A stretch of DNA of 47,232 bases from Nitrospirota bacterium (GCA_023481175.1 JAMCWM010000005.1:1-47232); one strand, 5' to 3'. Positions 27,214 through 36,301 are shown, counted from the stretch's first letter. Notes: generated by a model from the sequence alone, not told the origin. Numbers and translations are program-made.

Positions 27214-28701
27214 ATGCTTTATAGCCTCATCATGGCCGGAGGATCCGGCACGCGATTCTGGCCCATGAGCCGGGAGCTCTTTCCCAAGCAGTTTCTTGCC
27301 TTCGAGGGCTCAGACTCTCTTTTGGCCAAGACGATCGACCGGATTCTTCCGCTCGTTCCGGAGGAACGGATCGCCCTTGTGGTCGGATCCACCCATGCCG
27401 CCGAAACCCGGCGCATCCTGCAGTCCATGAACGCCGGGGAAGGGCGTCGGTGCCGTCTGGTGGTGGAGCCCCGCTCCCTCAACACCCTCCCGGCCATCTC
27501 CCTCGCCTCCCTCCTGATCGCAAGGGAAGACCCGGAGGCGGTGGTGGCCGTCATGGCCTCCGACCACCTGATCGGGCCCCAGGACCATTTTCTGGCGCTT
27601 GTCCAGCACGCCGCTGGAATCGCGCGCGACGAAAAGGTCCTGGTCACCTTCGGAATCCCTCCCCACCGTCCCGAGACGGGGTTCGGTTACCTCGAACTGG
27701 GCGATGAGCTTCCCGCCTTCTCGACGGGCCTCTTTACCGCGAGAAAGGTCGCCCGATTCGTGGAGAAGCCGGACAGGGAAAAGGCTCGGGCCTTCCTGGC
27801 CGGCGGCCGCCATCTCTGGAATTCGGGGATGTTCGTCTTCGGGGTCCGGACCTTTTTCGAAGAGCTCGCACAGATCCAGCCGGAATTCAAAGCCTCCCTC
27901 GACACGGTCAACTCCTCCCTGGGAACTCCCGGAGAACGGCGTGCGATCGATCTCTTCTACCGCCATGCCCCCTCCCTTTCCATCGATTACGGGCTGATGG
28001 AGCGCTCCTCCCGGGTCTGGTCGCTCTCCGGACCCATCGACTGGAAGGATGTCGGGTCCTGGTCGGCTTTGGACGACATCTCCCCCCGGGATGGCCGGGG
28101 GAACGTGATCCGGGGGAACGCGGTTGTCATCGACACCGAAAACTCCATCATCCAGGCCGACAAGCGGGTCGTCGCCGTCCTGGGACTCCGGGACATGATC
28201 GTGGTGGACACCGACGACGCGACGCTTGTCTGCCCCAAGGACCGGGCCCAGGAGGTCCGGGAGGTGGTCTCCCACCTCCGGGAAAGAAATGCCGTGGAGG
28301 CCCAGGAGCACCGGACGACCCACCGCCCCTGGGGTCATTACACCATTCTCGACCAGGGGCCCATGTACAAGCTGAAAAGCGTCCTGGTCAATCCCGGCGC
28401 CCGGCTCTCCCTGCAGATGCATCTTCACCGCTCGGAACACTGGGTGGTGATCGCCGGAACGGCGCGCGTGACCCTGGGAGAGGAGGAGATCTTTCTCCAT
28501 ACCAACCAGAGTATCGACATCCCCAAGGCGACCCGCCACCGGATCGAAAATCCCGGGAAGGTTCCCCTCATCGTCATCGAGGTCCAGAACGGAGAGTATC
28601 TGGAAGAGGACGACATTATCCGATTCCACGACGACTACCGCCGGACGGAGGAAACTCCGGAGACCTTTGCCCCGCCGGCTCCGCGTGGGGAGCCGGCATG
28701 A
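27214..28701 (+). CDS. manC: Bifunctional mannose-1-phosphate guanylyltransferase / mannose-6-phosphate isomerase
   Basis: 495 residues from ATG 27214 (GGAGGG upstream). N-terminal nucleotidyltransferase with GGSGTRFWPMSRE and PKQFL; FVEKPD near residue 175 binds the sugar. The C-terminal 110 residues form a type II isomerase cupin (PWGHYTILD, then QMHLHRSEHW with metal ligands). It makes GDP-mannose from mannose-1-phosphate and supplies mannose-6-phosphate from fructose-6-phosphate. Overlaps the next gene by four bases (ATGA). Confidence 0.95.
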   Translation: MLYSLIMAGGSGTRFWPMSRELFPKQFLAFEGSDSLLAKTIDRILPLVPEERIALVVGSTHAAETRRILQSMNAGEGRRCRLVVEPRSLNTLPAISLASLLIAREDPEAVVAVMASDHLIGPQDHFLALVQHAAGIARDEKVLVTFGIPPHRPETGFGYLELGDELPAFSTGLFTARKVARFVEKPDREKARAFLAGGRHLWNSGMFVFGVRTFFEELAQIQPEFKASLDTVNSSLGTPGERRAIDLFYRHAPSLSIDYGLMERSSRVWSLSGPIDWKDVGSWSALDDISPRDGRGNVIRGNAVVIDTENSIIQADKRVVAVLGLRDMIVVDTDDATLVCPKDRAQEVREVVSHLRERNAVEAQEHRTTHRPWGHYTILDQGPMYKLKSVLVNPGARLSLQMHLHRSEHWVVIAGTARVTLGEEEIFLHTNQSIDIPKATRHRIENPGKVPLIVIEVQNGEYLEEDDIIRFHDDYRRTEETPETFAPPAPRGEPA

Positions 28702-30131
28702 TCAGCGAAGGGATCTTCCGGGAATACGACATCCGCGGCAATGCCGAGCGGGACCTGTCGGACTCCACCATTCGCGCCATCGGCCTCGCCCTGGCCTCCG
28801 TGCTCCATGAAAAGAACGCCAAAACGCTCGCCCTGGGTCAGGACGTCCGCCTCACCTCTCCCCGGATAGCCGGAACCCTTGCGGAGACACTGCTCGCCAA
28901 CGGGATCTCCGTGATCCGGATCGGAACCGTCCCGACCCCCCTTCTCTACTGGTCCCTTTTCGCTCTTCCCGTGGATGGGGGAGCCATGGTGACGGCGAGC
29001 CACAACCCCGCCCCCGACAACGGCATCAAGCTGGCCATCGGACGGGAGACGATCTACGGCGAGGCCATTTCCGAGATCCGCCGGCGGGCGAAGACCTTTT
29101 CGCTCACGCCTCCGCCCCTCTTTGCGGCCCCCCCCGGGATCCTGACCGACCATCCCGTGGCCGGAGACTATGTCAAGGAAATCGTCGCCAACTTCGGACA
29201 ATTGCCACTTTTCGGGGACCGTCCTCTCCGGGTTGTGGTGGATTGCGGAAATGCGACGGCCGGCCTGGTCGTCCGGGAGCTCTACACTCCCCTTGGCGTC
29301 GACCTGACGATTCTTTTCGAAGAACCCGACGGCCGCTTCCCGAACCATCATCCCGACCCCACCGTTCCGGAAAACCTCACGACCCTTTGCAAGGCCGTGA
29401 AAGACCACCGGGCCGACCTCGGGATCGCCTTCGACGGAGATTCCGATCGTATCGGCGTGGTGGACGAACGGGGAGAGCTTCTCTTCGGCGACCAGCTCAT
29501 GGTCCTTTTTGCGGAGGAGGTCCTCTCCCGGCGCCCCGGCTCCCGGATCATCTCCGAAGTGAAGGCCTCGAAGTTCCTCTATGACCGGATCGCAGCCCTC
29601 GGAGGAATCCCGGACATGTGGAAGGCAGGCCACTCCCTGATCAAGGCCCGCATGCGGGAGACGGGATCCCCCCTGGCCGGGGAGATGAGCGGCCACATCT
29701 TTTTTGCGGACGACTATTACGGGTACGACGACGCCCTCTATGCCGGCATTCGACTCATGGCTCTTTTGGCCAGGAGAGGCCGCCCCCTTTCCACGCTTCT
29801 CGAATCGCTTCCCCGGACCTTCTCCACTCCCGAACTCCGGAGAGAGTGTCCCGATGAAAAAAAATTTGCGGTCGTCGACCGTCTGAAGCATCTTCTGAAG
29901 GACCAGGGACTCTCTTTCAACGACATCGATGGCATCCGGGTCGAGTTTTCCGACGGGTGGGGGCTGGTCCGGGCCTCGAACACCCAGCCGGCTCTCGTCC
30001 TGCGCTTCGAGGCCGAAACCCCCGGGAGGAAAAGGGAGATCCAGGACCGATTGACCCTGGCCCTGGCCCAGGCCATGACACAGGAGGGACTCGATCCCTC
30101 CATGGCTGGCCATGAAACACCCCCCCATTAG
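28698..30131 (+). CDS. manB: Phosphomannomutase/phosphoglucomutase (AlgC/ManB type)
   Basis: 477 residues. FREYDIRG opens domain 1; the phosphoserine loop is TASHNP, the metal loop DGDSDR, the sugar loop EMSGH and the phosphate loop RASNTQP. It interconverts mannose-6- and mannose-1-phosphate (and often the glucose forms), feeding ManC, whose stop it overlaps. The pair provides GDP-mannose for exopolysaccharide or LPS. algC would be an equally valid name. Confidence 0.94.
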   Translation: MISEGIFREYDIRGNAERDLSDSTIRAIGLALASVLHEKNAKTLALGQDVRLTSPRIAGTLAETLLANGISVIRIGTVPTPLLYWSLFALPVDGGAMVTASHNPAPDNGIKLAIGRETIYGEAISEIRRRAKTFSLTPPPLFAAPPGILTDHPVAGDYVKEIVANFGQLPLFGDRPLRVVVDCGNATAGLVVRELYTPLGVDLTILFEEPDGRFPNHHPDPTVPENLTTLCKAVKDHRADLGIAFDGDSDRIGVVDERGELLFGDQLMVLFAEEVLSRRPGSRIISEVKASKFLYDRIAALGGIPDMWKAGHSLIKARMRETGSPLAGEMSGHIFFADDYYGYDDALYAGIRLMALLARRGRPLSTLLESLPRTFSTPELRRECPDEKKFAVVDRLKHLLKDQGLSFNDIDGIRVEFSDGWGLVRASNTQPALVLRFEAETPGRKREIQDRLTLALAQAMTQEGLDPSMAGHETPPH

Positions 30132-30340
30132 ACCCGGTCCTTCTCTCTCCTCTTCTCCCCATCCCGCCCCGATCCCCAGACACTCCCGGGCAGAGGTATC
30201 CCGTCCCGGGAGATCGGGGCTTCCAGCTCCCGCTTTTCTCCTGCGTCACTCCCATTTCAAAAACTGTAATTTATTTTTTACACAAGACAAATTCTTCAGA
30301 TTTTTTTCGATTTAGATAATAAAATAATTTTTATATCGTA

Positions 30341-30349
30341 TGGTATATT
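30341..30349 (+). promoter_or_regulatory. Extended -10 promoter before the one-helix mini-protein
   Basis: TGGTATATT at 30341-30349 is an extended -10 element in a very AT-rich stretch (30262-30352). No good -35 at 17 bases. Predicted start near 30356, leader about 65 bases. Confidence 0.5.
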
Positions 30350-30422
30350 GAACATGTGCCAGGAAAAATTTCGGGAACCATCGCCTGGACAGTCGACGAT
30401 TTGTCCAACAAGGAGGATTACT

Positions 30423-30554
30423 ATGCTCGGACCTGACTTCAGCCCGATCGTGGTCGTACTTGTGAACGTCGTGTTCTTTGTGGGAATCGGTGCGCTGGCC
30501 TATCTTTTCGGGAGCAAGGATTCCCGCTCCTCCCAACGCGGAACAGGGTTGTAG
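30423..30554 (+). CDS. One-helix membrane mini-protein
   Basis: 43 residues from ATG 30423 with AAGGAGGA just upstream. One membrane helix (VVVLVNVVFFVGIGALAYLF) and a polar tail (GSKDSRSSQ). The shape resembles small accessory subunits of respiratory oxidases (CcoQ/CydX-like), but no oxidase gene is near and no sequence motif supports it. A strong hairpin follows at 30572-30608, so it is likely a single-gene transcript. Confidence 0.6.
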   Translation: MLGPDFSPIVVVLVNVVFFVGIGALAYLFGSKDSRSSQRGTGL

Positions 30555-30571
30555 GAACTTCCGTTCTGAAA

Positions 30572-30608
30572 ACCGGGCGCGGAGACCTTCTGTGCCACCG
30601 CACCCGGT
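30572..30608 (+). terminator. Hairpin after the mini-protein
   Basis: ACCGGG-C-GCGG (30572-30582) pairs with CCGC-A-CCCGGT (30598-30608), one mismatch, 15-base loop. No T-run, so a stability hairpin or weak terminator. Confidence 0.4.
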
Positions 30609-30818
30609 CCTCCATTCTCCACATCGCCTCTCCTCCTGTCGGATCAGTGTCTCTTCCTCCTCTCAAACAGCCCAGAAAATGACGTCTTCGGGGGATTCCG
30701 GGAAGCAGGAAGGGAAGGTGATCGGCGGAAACCGGATCCGGAAGCTGACGGACAGGGCGACCTTCGCCGGGAGAATGGATCAGTCGGGATCAGAATCCCG
30801 CGACGGGAGGGGTCCGAG

Positions 30819-33446
30819 TCAGGAAGGCCCGGGAAGATTGCGGATCTGCTCCTCGAGGTATCGGGCGATGCCGGCTTCGTCCAGAGAGGTCAGGAGTCCC
30901 GGATCGATCGGCCGGCCAAAAGAAAGGCCGACCTTCGAAGGACGCGGAAAGAGGCTTGCGGGAGACCACGCGGCCCGGGTCCCGGCGATCCGGACCGGAT
31001 AAACCCGAACTCCCGAGCGCCGAAGAAGGGCGCCCACACCTGGCCGGAAGGGGCGGATCCCGCCGTCGGGAGATGGTTCCCCCTCCGGAAAAGCCAGGAG
31101 ACCGTGGCCGCTCCGAAGGAGATAGAGGGCGACACGAAGGCCGGAGAGGGCCTTCTGGTCGCCCTCGGGAAGGATCGCCAGAAGCCTGCCGAAGGGCCGA
31201 AGTCTTTCCTGGAGAGACGGGGGAAGGCCCCAGACGAAGGTGCGGGAGAGGAGCTTCGGGGGAAGCGACAGAGCGAGCAGAAGGGCATCGAGCGGGGAGG
31301 AGAGGTTTGCCACCACCATGAAGGCTCCTTCCGGAAGGCGAAGGGCTCCCCCGTCTTCCGCCTCCGCTTTGGACCAGCGCGGCCATTCCATCCCCCAAAA
31401 GAGGTGTCCCAGGCCGCGAAAGAGATGATAGAAAATTCTTCCCCCCAGGGAAAGCCCTCTTCCGGCGAACTCCCCTCGCCCCGGAATCAAGGCGAACTCG
31501 GAACCCTCCAGGGGACGTTCCAGAAGATCCGCTGGCCGCTCCTCTCCCAGAGTCTTTTCGGAAAGTCGCCCCAGGAGATCCCCGACCGTCACGATCCCGG
31601 ACAGGAGCTCGTCGGAGATTTCCGCCCCGAGGATTTCCTCGATCTCCTGCAAAAGTTCGATGCGTCCCAGGGAGTCGATGCCGAGATCGGCTTCGAGCCG
31701 GGCCCCGTCGGGGATCTCCCCTTGAATGCCGGCCACCGCCCGGATCCGTTCCCGGACCCGGACGGCGAGCGGACTGTCCGGAACGAGGGAAACGGGCTGG
31801 GCAGCCAGGCGGCGCGACCGGATCTCCCGGTAGATGTCGGGAAGGAGAAAACGCCGGAGCTTCCCCAGGCGGGTCCTCGGAAGAGGGGTTTCGAGGATCT
31901 CGAAGGCGGCGATCCGGCTGTGGGGAGGGATCTCCCGATTGACGGCCTCGACGGCCTCCCCCAGGACGACCAGAGTTCCGGGTCCCGAGATCTCAGGGCG
32001 GAGGAGGGCGACCAGAGCCTTCCCCTCGAGAAGAACGGCCGCCTCGACCAGCCCGGCCCGCTTGACCAGGGTGTTTTCGAGGGGCTCCGAGAAGATATTC
32101 TTGCCGTTGGGCAGGACGATCACCTCCTTTTCCCGGCCCACGAGGGTCAGAAAGCCGTCCTCGAGGATCCCCAGATCCCCCGTGTCGAACCATCCGTCCT
32201 TGTCCCTGAGCGCCTTCCGCTCCCCTCCCGGGAACCACCAGCTCTCCGCCACAATCGGCCCCCGGACCAGGACCCGTCCCCCCGGCCGTCCCTCCTCGGG
32301 GGGGAGGACCCGGACCTCGACCCCCGGAAGAGGAGGTCCCACCGTTCCCACGCGCCAACGGGCCGGAGTGTTGACCGAAACGACGGGAGAGGTTTCGGTG
32401 AGACCGTACCCTTCGAGGAGGGTCATCCCCATGGCGAAGAAATCCCGGGCAATTTTGGGGTCGAGGGCCGCCCCTCCGGAAAAGAGCGCCTTCATCCGGG
32501 GTCCCAGGCGGCGCCGGACGGCTCCGAAGGGCAGGGCTCCCGCCGTGATGCCAAAACGCTTCCGGAGGGCAAAGGAGGCGGGAAGAAGGACCCTGTGAAT
32601 CATCGACCGGAGAAAGGGCGGTTTCTTATCGATCTCTTCCATGATCCGCCGGTGGAAGCGCTCCCAGAGAAGGGGCACAGCAGGGAAAATCGTCACTCCT
32701 CCCCGCTCCAGGACCCCCGAGAGGGCTCCCGGAGACAGATCGGGAGGAAAGAGAATCGTCTCGCCGGCGGAGAGGGGAAGGAGGATCCCGGTCATGTAGG
32801 GATAGGAGTGGTGAAGGGGGAGAACAGACAGCACCCGGTCCCGGTCGGTAAAGACGCCGTAGGACAGGGCGGCATCGGCGTCCGAGAGAAGGTTCCGGTG
32901 GGTGAGAGGAACGCCTTTCGGCTCCCCGGTGGTGCCTGAGGTGAGGAGAAGATGGGCCACCGTATTCTCACCCTCGGGGAGCATTCCGGCGAGAAGGATT
33001 TCGGGGTCTAAAGCCTCGCCGTCCGGCTCCGGCAACGCCGGAGAAAGAAGATGAAAGGGTCCTGTTCCGGAAAGCGACGCGGTCAGAGCCGGATCGGAGG
33101 TCACAAGGGCGGTGATCCCGAAGCCTTCGAGCAGATCCCGCAAGGTGTCGGGAGGGAGGAGATGATCGATGAGAACAGGAGTCCGTCCGGTCGCCATGAG
33201 GGCAAAGTCGCTCACCACGAACTCCGGACCCGGGGGGAGGCAGAGTCCCACCAGGATCTCTCCGGGTGCCAGCTCCCTGGAAAACTCCCGGGATTTGCGG
33301 ACCACCCTGTCCAGGATCTCCCCGTAGGTCAGGAGCTGCCCCCGGACAGCCTTTCCGTCCCGTTCTTCCCAGACCTCCATCATGGGATGGGCAGGGCGGG
33401 ACCGGGCAACCCGGATCAGGCGGTGGAGAAGGGAGAGGTCACCCAT
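30819..33446 (-). CDS. Fusion of acyl-CoA/ACP synthetase, acyl carrier domain and degenerate PlsC-like acyltransferase
   Basis: 875 residues in three domains. 1-560: AMP-forming ligase with the P-loop TSGTTGEPKG near residue 170, GYGLTETSP near 345, and the hinge FDTGDLG near 420. 575-650: acyl carrier domain with Ser592 in IDSLGR, the phosphopantetheine site. 680-875: PlsC-like domain with FPEGEPS (Glu788) and a RPFRPGVGALLRRSGV stretch. The block I motif, normally NHxSxxD, reads NLSSPLD: the catalytic His is Leu715 while Asp720 is kept. The layout recalls Aas-type lipid recycling enzymes but in ligase-first order. Whether the last domain is active is doubtful. It follows the beta-CASP nuclease gene by 45 bases. 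Confidence 0.85.
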   Translation of the reverse strand: MGDLSLLHRLIRVARSRPAHPMMEVWEERDGKAVRGQLLTYGEILDRVVRKSREFSRELAPGEILVGLCLPPGPEFVVSDFALMATGRTPVLIDHLLPPDTLRDLLEGFGITALVTSDPALTASLSGTGPFHLLSPALPEPDGEALDPEILLAGMLPEGENTVAHLLLTSGTTGEPKGVPLTHRNLLSDADAALSYGVFTDRDRVLSVLPLHHSYPYMTGILLPLSAGETILFPPDLSPGALSGVLERGGVTIFPAVPLLWERFHRRIMEEIDKKPPFLRSMIHRVLLPASFALRKRFGITAGALPFGAVRRRLGPRMKALFSGGAALDPKIARDFFAMGMTLLEGYGLTETSPVVSVNTPARWRVGTVGPPLPGVEVRVLPPEEGRPGGRVLVRGPIVAESWWFPGGERKALRDKDGWFDTGDLGILEDGFLTLVGREKEVIVLPNGKNIFSEPLENTLVKRAGLVEAAVLLEGKALVALLRPEISGPGTLVVLGEAVEAVNREIPPHSRIAAFEILETPLPRTRLGKLRRFLLPDIYREIRSRRLAAQPVSLVPDSPLAVRVRERIRAVAGIQGEIPDGARLEADLGIDSLGRIELLQEIEEILGAEISDELLSGIVTVGDLLGRLSEKTLGEERPADLLERPLEGSEFALIPGRGEFAGRGLSLGGRIFYHLFRGLGHLFWGMEWPRWSKAEAEDGGALRLPEGAFMVVANLSSPLDALLLALSLPPKLLSRTFVWGLPPSLQERLRPFGRLLAILPEGDQKALSGLRVALYLLRSGHGLLAFPEGEPSPDGGIRPFRPGVGALLRRSGVRVYPVRIAGTRAAWSPASLFPRPSKVGLSFGRPIDPGLLTSLDEAGIARYLEEQIRNLPGPS

Positions 33447-33491
33447 GGGCTCACGAGGACCAGCAGAAGGATCTCGACATGCGGGACCTCC

Positions 33492-34889
33492 CTAGAGGGT
33501 CCGGGGAGGGAGGAAGAGGGACTCCCCCATCTCCGGCATGGTGACATGGCTCCAGCCGACCTGGGGGAGGACCTTCCGGAAGCCCTCCATCGACCGTTCC
33601 TCCCCGTGCACCAGAAGGGCCAGTTCCGGGACGGCCATCTTCCTGCACCAGTCGAGCAGGTCCTTCTGGTCGGCATGGGCCGAAAATCCGTTGATCATGG
33701 CCCGGTTGACGTGAACCTCCCGCTCCTGTCCGAAAATCTTCACAGTCTGAGCTCCGTCGACGAGTTCCCGTCCCAGGGTTCCTTCGCCCTGGTAGCCGAC
33801 AAAGACCAGGGAGGAGCGGGCGTTGCCGATCTCCCGCTCGATATGGTACATCATCCGGCCTCCCGAGAGCATGCCGGAGCCGGCAAGGATGATGGCGGGC
33901 CCCCGGAATTCGTTGATGCGCCGGGAGTCGTCGCTGCTTCGGGCCAGGGTCAGCCGGTCGAAGTGGAAGGGGTCGACATGGCGGGAAAGGAGATCCTGGA
34001 TCTCCCCGTCGAAAGCCTCGGCATAGCGTTCGAAGACGTCGGTCGAACGAATGGCCATGGGGGAATCGAGAAAGATCCGGCTCCCCTCCGGAAAGAATCC
34101 TTCGAGGTCCCATTTCCGGAAGAGGAAAAGGAGTTCCTGGGTCCGCTCCAGGGCAAAGGTGGGGATGAGGACGTTTCCTCCTCTTCCGAAGGTTTCGGCG
34201 ACGAGGCTCCGGAGTTCGGCGGTGGAGTCGGCGTAGGAGCGATGGTTCCTGTCTCCGTAGGTTGTCTCCATGACCACCACATCGGAGTCGGCGGGCGGAT
34301 CGGAGGGGCGGAGAAAGGAGCGGCCGGAGGAGCCGAGATCCCCTGAGAAAAGGATGCGGGTCCGGGCATTCCCTGCCGTTTCAGTGATCTGGACCGACGC
34401 CGAGCCCAGAATGTGGCCGGCGTCGCGGAAGACCGCCTCCACCCCCGGCGCCAGGGAGATCTTTTCCCCGTACCTGACCGCCTTCTGGAAGCAGCGCATC
34501 GTATCGAAAACATCCACCAGGGAATAGAGAGGCGGGGGGACATGTTCCTGATGCCGCTCTTGGTGTTCGGAGTGCTCCTGGAGGATGTGGGCGGCATCCA
34601 TCAGAACGATGGAGGTCAGGTCGCGAGTCGCGGGGGTGGCGATGACAGGCCCGTTGAAGCCCTCCTTGACCAGAAGGGGGAGGCGGCCGCAGTGGTCGAG
34701 ATGGGCATGGGTCAGTAGCACCGCCGAGATCTCCCGGGGATCGAACCCCAGGGGATGTCTGTTTTCCTGGGCCATGTCGTCCCTCCCCTGGAACATGCCG
34801 CAGTCGACGAGAAACTTCCTTCCTCCGGCCTCCACAAGGTGGCAGGATCCCGTCACGCAACGGGCCGCTCCGTGAAATGAGACGCGCAT
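33492..34889 (-). CDS. Beta-CASP family metallo-beta-lactamase RNase
   Basis: 465 residues from ATG 34889 (GGAGG upstream). Metallo-beta-lactamase core with THAHLDHCG, the GHILGSA loop and FSGDLG; a beta-CASP insertion (IPTFALERTQELL) and the C-terminal AGSGMLSGGR and NGFSAHADQ motifs, which hold the remaining metal ligands. This is the YSH1/CPSF73-like family (COG1236), whose bacterial members process RNA. No KH or S1 domain. First gene of a pair with the acyl synthetase fusion; the functional link is unclear. Confidence 0.9.
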   Translation of the reverse strand: MRVSFHGAARCVTGSCHLVEAGGRKFLVDCGMFQGRDDMAQENRHPLGFDPREISAVLLTHAHLDHCGRLPLLVKEGFNGPVIATPATRDLTSIVLMDAAHILQEHSEHQERHQEHVPPPLYSLVDVFDTMRCFQKAVRYGEKISLAPGVEAVFRDAGHILGSASVQITETAGNARTRILFSGDLGSSGRSFLRPSDPPADSDVVVMETTYGDRNHRSYADSTAELRSLVAETFGRGGNVLIPTFALERTQELLFLFRKWDLEGFFPEGSRIFLDSPMAIRSTDVFERYAEAFDGEIQDLLSRHVDPFHFDRLTLARSSDDSRRINEFRGPAIILAGSGMLSGGRMMYHIEREIGNARSSLVFVGYQGEGTLGRELVDGAQTVKIFGQEREVHVNRAMINGFSAHADQKDLLDWCRKMAVPELALLVHGEERSMEGFRKVLPQVGWSHVTMPEMGESLFLPPRTL

Positions 34890-34978
34890 TTCTCCTCCTC
34901 AATGTCCCTGATCCTCTCATTCGTCGAAAACCGCTAAAGTCTAGCACACTCTGCTTCGGCCGAAAACGGTCCGGAAGC

Positions 34979-35008
34979 TTGACTCTTCCCCTCCCGAATC
35001 TTTACAAT
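34979..35008 (+). promoter_or_regulatory. Promoter of the FTR1 gene
   Basis: TTGACT at 34979-34984, 18-base spacer, TACAAT at 35003-35008. Start predicted near 35015, inside the Fur-like box. Confidence 0.65.
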
Positions 35009-35014
35009 AAGATT

Positions 35015-35033
35015 GATAGTGATTCTCATGTTC
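35015..35033 (+). promoter_or_regulatory. Fur-like box
   Basis: GATAGTGATTCTCATGTTC matches the classical 19-bp E. coli Fur consensus at 14 positions and covers the predicted transcription start. Binding here would block transcription when iron is plentiful. Confidence 0.65.
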
Positions 35034-35046
35034 ACGGAGGCCAGCC

Positions 35047-35889
35047 ATGGAAACCTTTCTCATCGTCATGCGGGAGTCTCTCGAGGCCGCCCTTCTGGTC
35101 GGAATTCTCCTCACCACCATCCGAAAGACGGGCCGGCCGGCTGACCGCAAGTATGTGATCGGTGGGGTCGCCACCGCACTTCTCCTCTGCGGTGCGGTCC
35201 TCGTGGGCTCCCGGGATCTCGTGGCCACCCTGTCCGGCCCCCTCAAAAACGAGCTGGACATTCTCGTCTTCTTTCTCGCGGCCTTTTTCCTGACCACGAT
35301 GGTGGTCTGGATGCATTACCATGGAAAAGACCTCTCCCGACAACTCTCCGGACGGGTGGGCCGCATCCTCGATTCGGGGGAGCACGGGGCCCTCTTTCTG
35401 CTCTCCTTTTTCGGCGTCTTCCGGGAAGGGCTCGAGACCATCCTCTTTCTCTGGGGGATCGCGACCCAGATGGGGGGAGCCAGCCTCTCCGAATTGCTCT
35501 GGGGACTAGGCGGCCTTGCCGCAGGCATCGGGATCGTCGTTCTCCTCTTCCGGGGTCTCGTCCGGATTCCCCTTCATCACTTCTTCTCCGTGACGTCCAT
35601 CCTCCTGATCCTTTTCGCCGCCGGCATGATCTCGGCGGGGGTCGGCCGCCTCGTCATGATCGGGGCCATTCCCCCCCTTGTCAGTCAGGTCTGGGACTCA
35701 AGCCGTCTTCTGAACGAACACGACCTGCTCGGAGGGTTCATGGCGGACTTCTTCGGTTACCGCGCCCGTCCTTCGCTGACCGTCGTCCTCACGACCTTCA
35801 CCTACACGATCGTCATGATGGCCTGGTGGCTCCGGTCCCATCGGAACTCCCTGCGCACCGGTTCCCAGCCGCTCCGGAAGAGCCGGTGA
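35047..35889 (+). CDS. FTR1-family high-affinity iron permease
   Basis: 280 residues from ATG 35047 with GGAGG upstream. Seven hydrophobic helices. Two REXXE motifs mark the iron path: RESLE at residues 9-13 and REGLE at 126-130. Related to the bacterial EfeU/FtrC proteins, which import iron across the inner membrane with a periplasmic cupredoxin partner; that partner follows directly. Putative Fur box in front. Confidence 0.93.
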   Translation: METFLIVMRESLEAALLVGILLTTIRKTGRPADRKYVIGGVATALLLCGAVLVGSRDLVATLSGPLKNELDILVFFLAAFFLTTMVVWMHYHGKDLSRQLSGRVGRILDSGEHGALFLLSFFGVFREGLETILFLWGIATQMGGASLSELLWGLGGLAAGIGIVVLLFRGLVRIPLHHFFSVTSILLILFAAGMISAGVGRLVMIGAIPPLVSQVWDSSRLLNEHDLLGGFMADFFGYRARPSLTVVLTTFTYTIVMMAWWLRSHRNSLRTGSQPLRKSR

Positions 35890-35903
35890 AGAAACATCGG
35901 AAT

Positions 35904-35932
35904 TTGATAACTATCCAAAAAATGATTAATAT
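35904..35932 (+). promoter_or_regulatory. Promoter of the cupredoxin gene, predicting a leaderless mRNA
   Basis: TTGATA at 35904-35909, 17-base spacer, TAATAT at 35927-35932. The expected start point, about seven bases on, coincides with the A of the ATG at 35939. No ribosome binding site is present upstream of that ATG. Confidence 0.6.
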
Positions 35933-35938
35933 ATAAAA

Positions 35939-36301
35939 ATGAATTTTTCGCAGATAAAAAAACCATTGTCCGTCCTTCTCCTTGGCGGATCGCTTCTCTT
36001 TATTGGCTTGCCGCCGGCCCGGGCGGCCTCGGGATCCCCTCTCCGGATCGACGTCGCCATACGGCACCATCGCTTCGAGTCGACGGTCAGGGAGGTTCCC
36101 AAAGGACAGCCCCTGCTCTTCCATGTCACAAACTTCGGAAAGTCGATGGAAGAGTTCGAAAGTTACGACATGGCCTTCGAGGTCCTGGTCCGTCCGGGGC
36201 AGACGGTGGAGATCCCGGTGTCGGGCCTGGGATCGGGAACGTACGAATATTTCGGAGACTTTCATCCGAGGACGGCGCGTGGCACGATCACTGTCAAATA
36301 A
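35939..36301 (+). CDS. Periplasmic cupredoxin-like protein of the iron uptake locus
   Basis: 120 residues: a signal peptide (LSVLLLGGSLLFIGL, PARAAS cleavage) and a single cupredoxin-like beta sandwich of about 90 residues with EEFESYDMAFEV, then a GTYEYFGDFHP stretch. The Cys ligand of blue copper sites is absent, as in cupredoxin-like partners of FTR1 permeases (EfeO N-terminal domain, FtrB), which handle iron with acidic and Met/His residues. The start codon has no ribosome site, see the promoter entry. Its end overlaps the MarR gene. Confidence 0.82.
   Translation: MNFSQIKKPLSVLLLGGSLLFIGLPPARAASGSPLRIDVAIRHHRFESTVREVPKGQPLLFHVTNFGKSMEEFESYDMAFEVLVRPGQTVEIPVSGLGSGTYEYFGDFHPRTARGTITVK

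Noticed and set aside
31104-32939. 611-codon open frame antisense to the acyl synthetase fusion
   Set aside because: No start signal and no motif, while the opposite strand has three clear domains.
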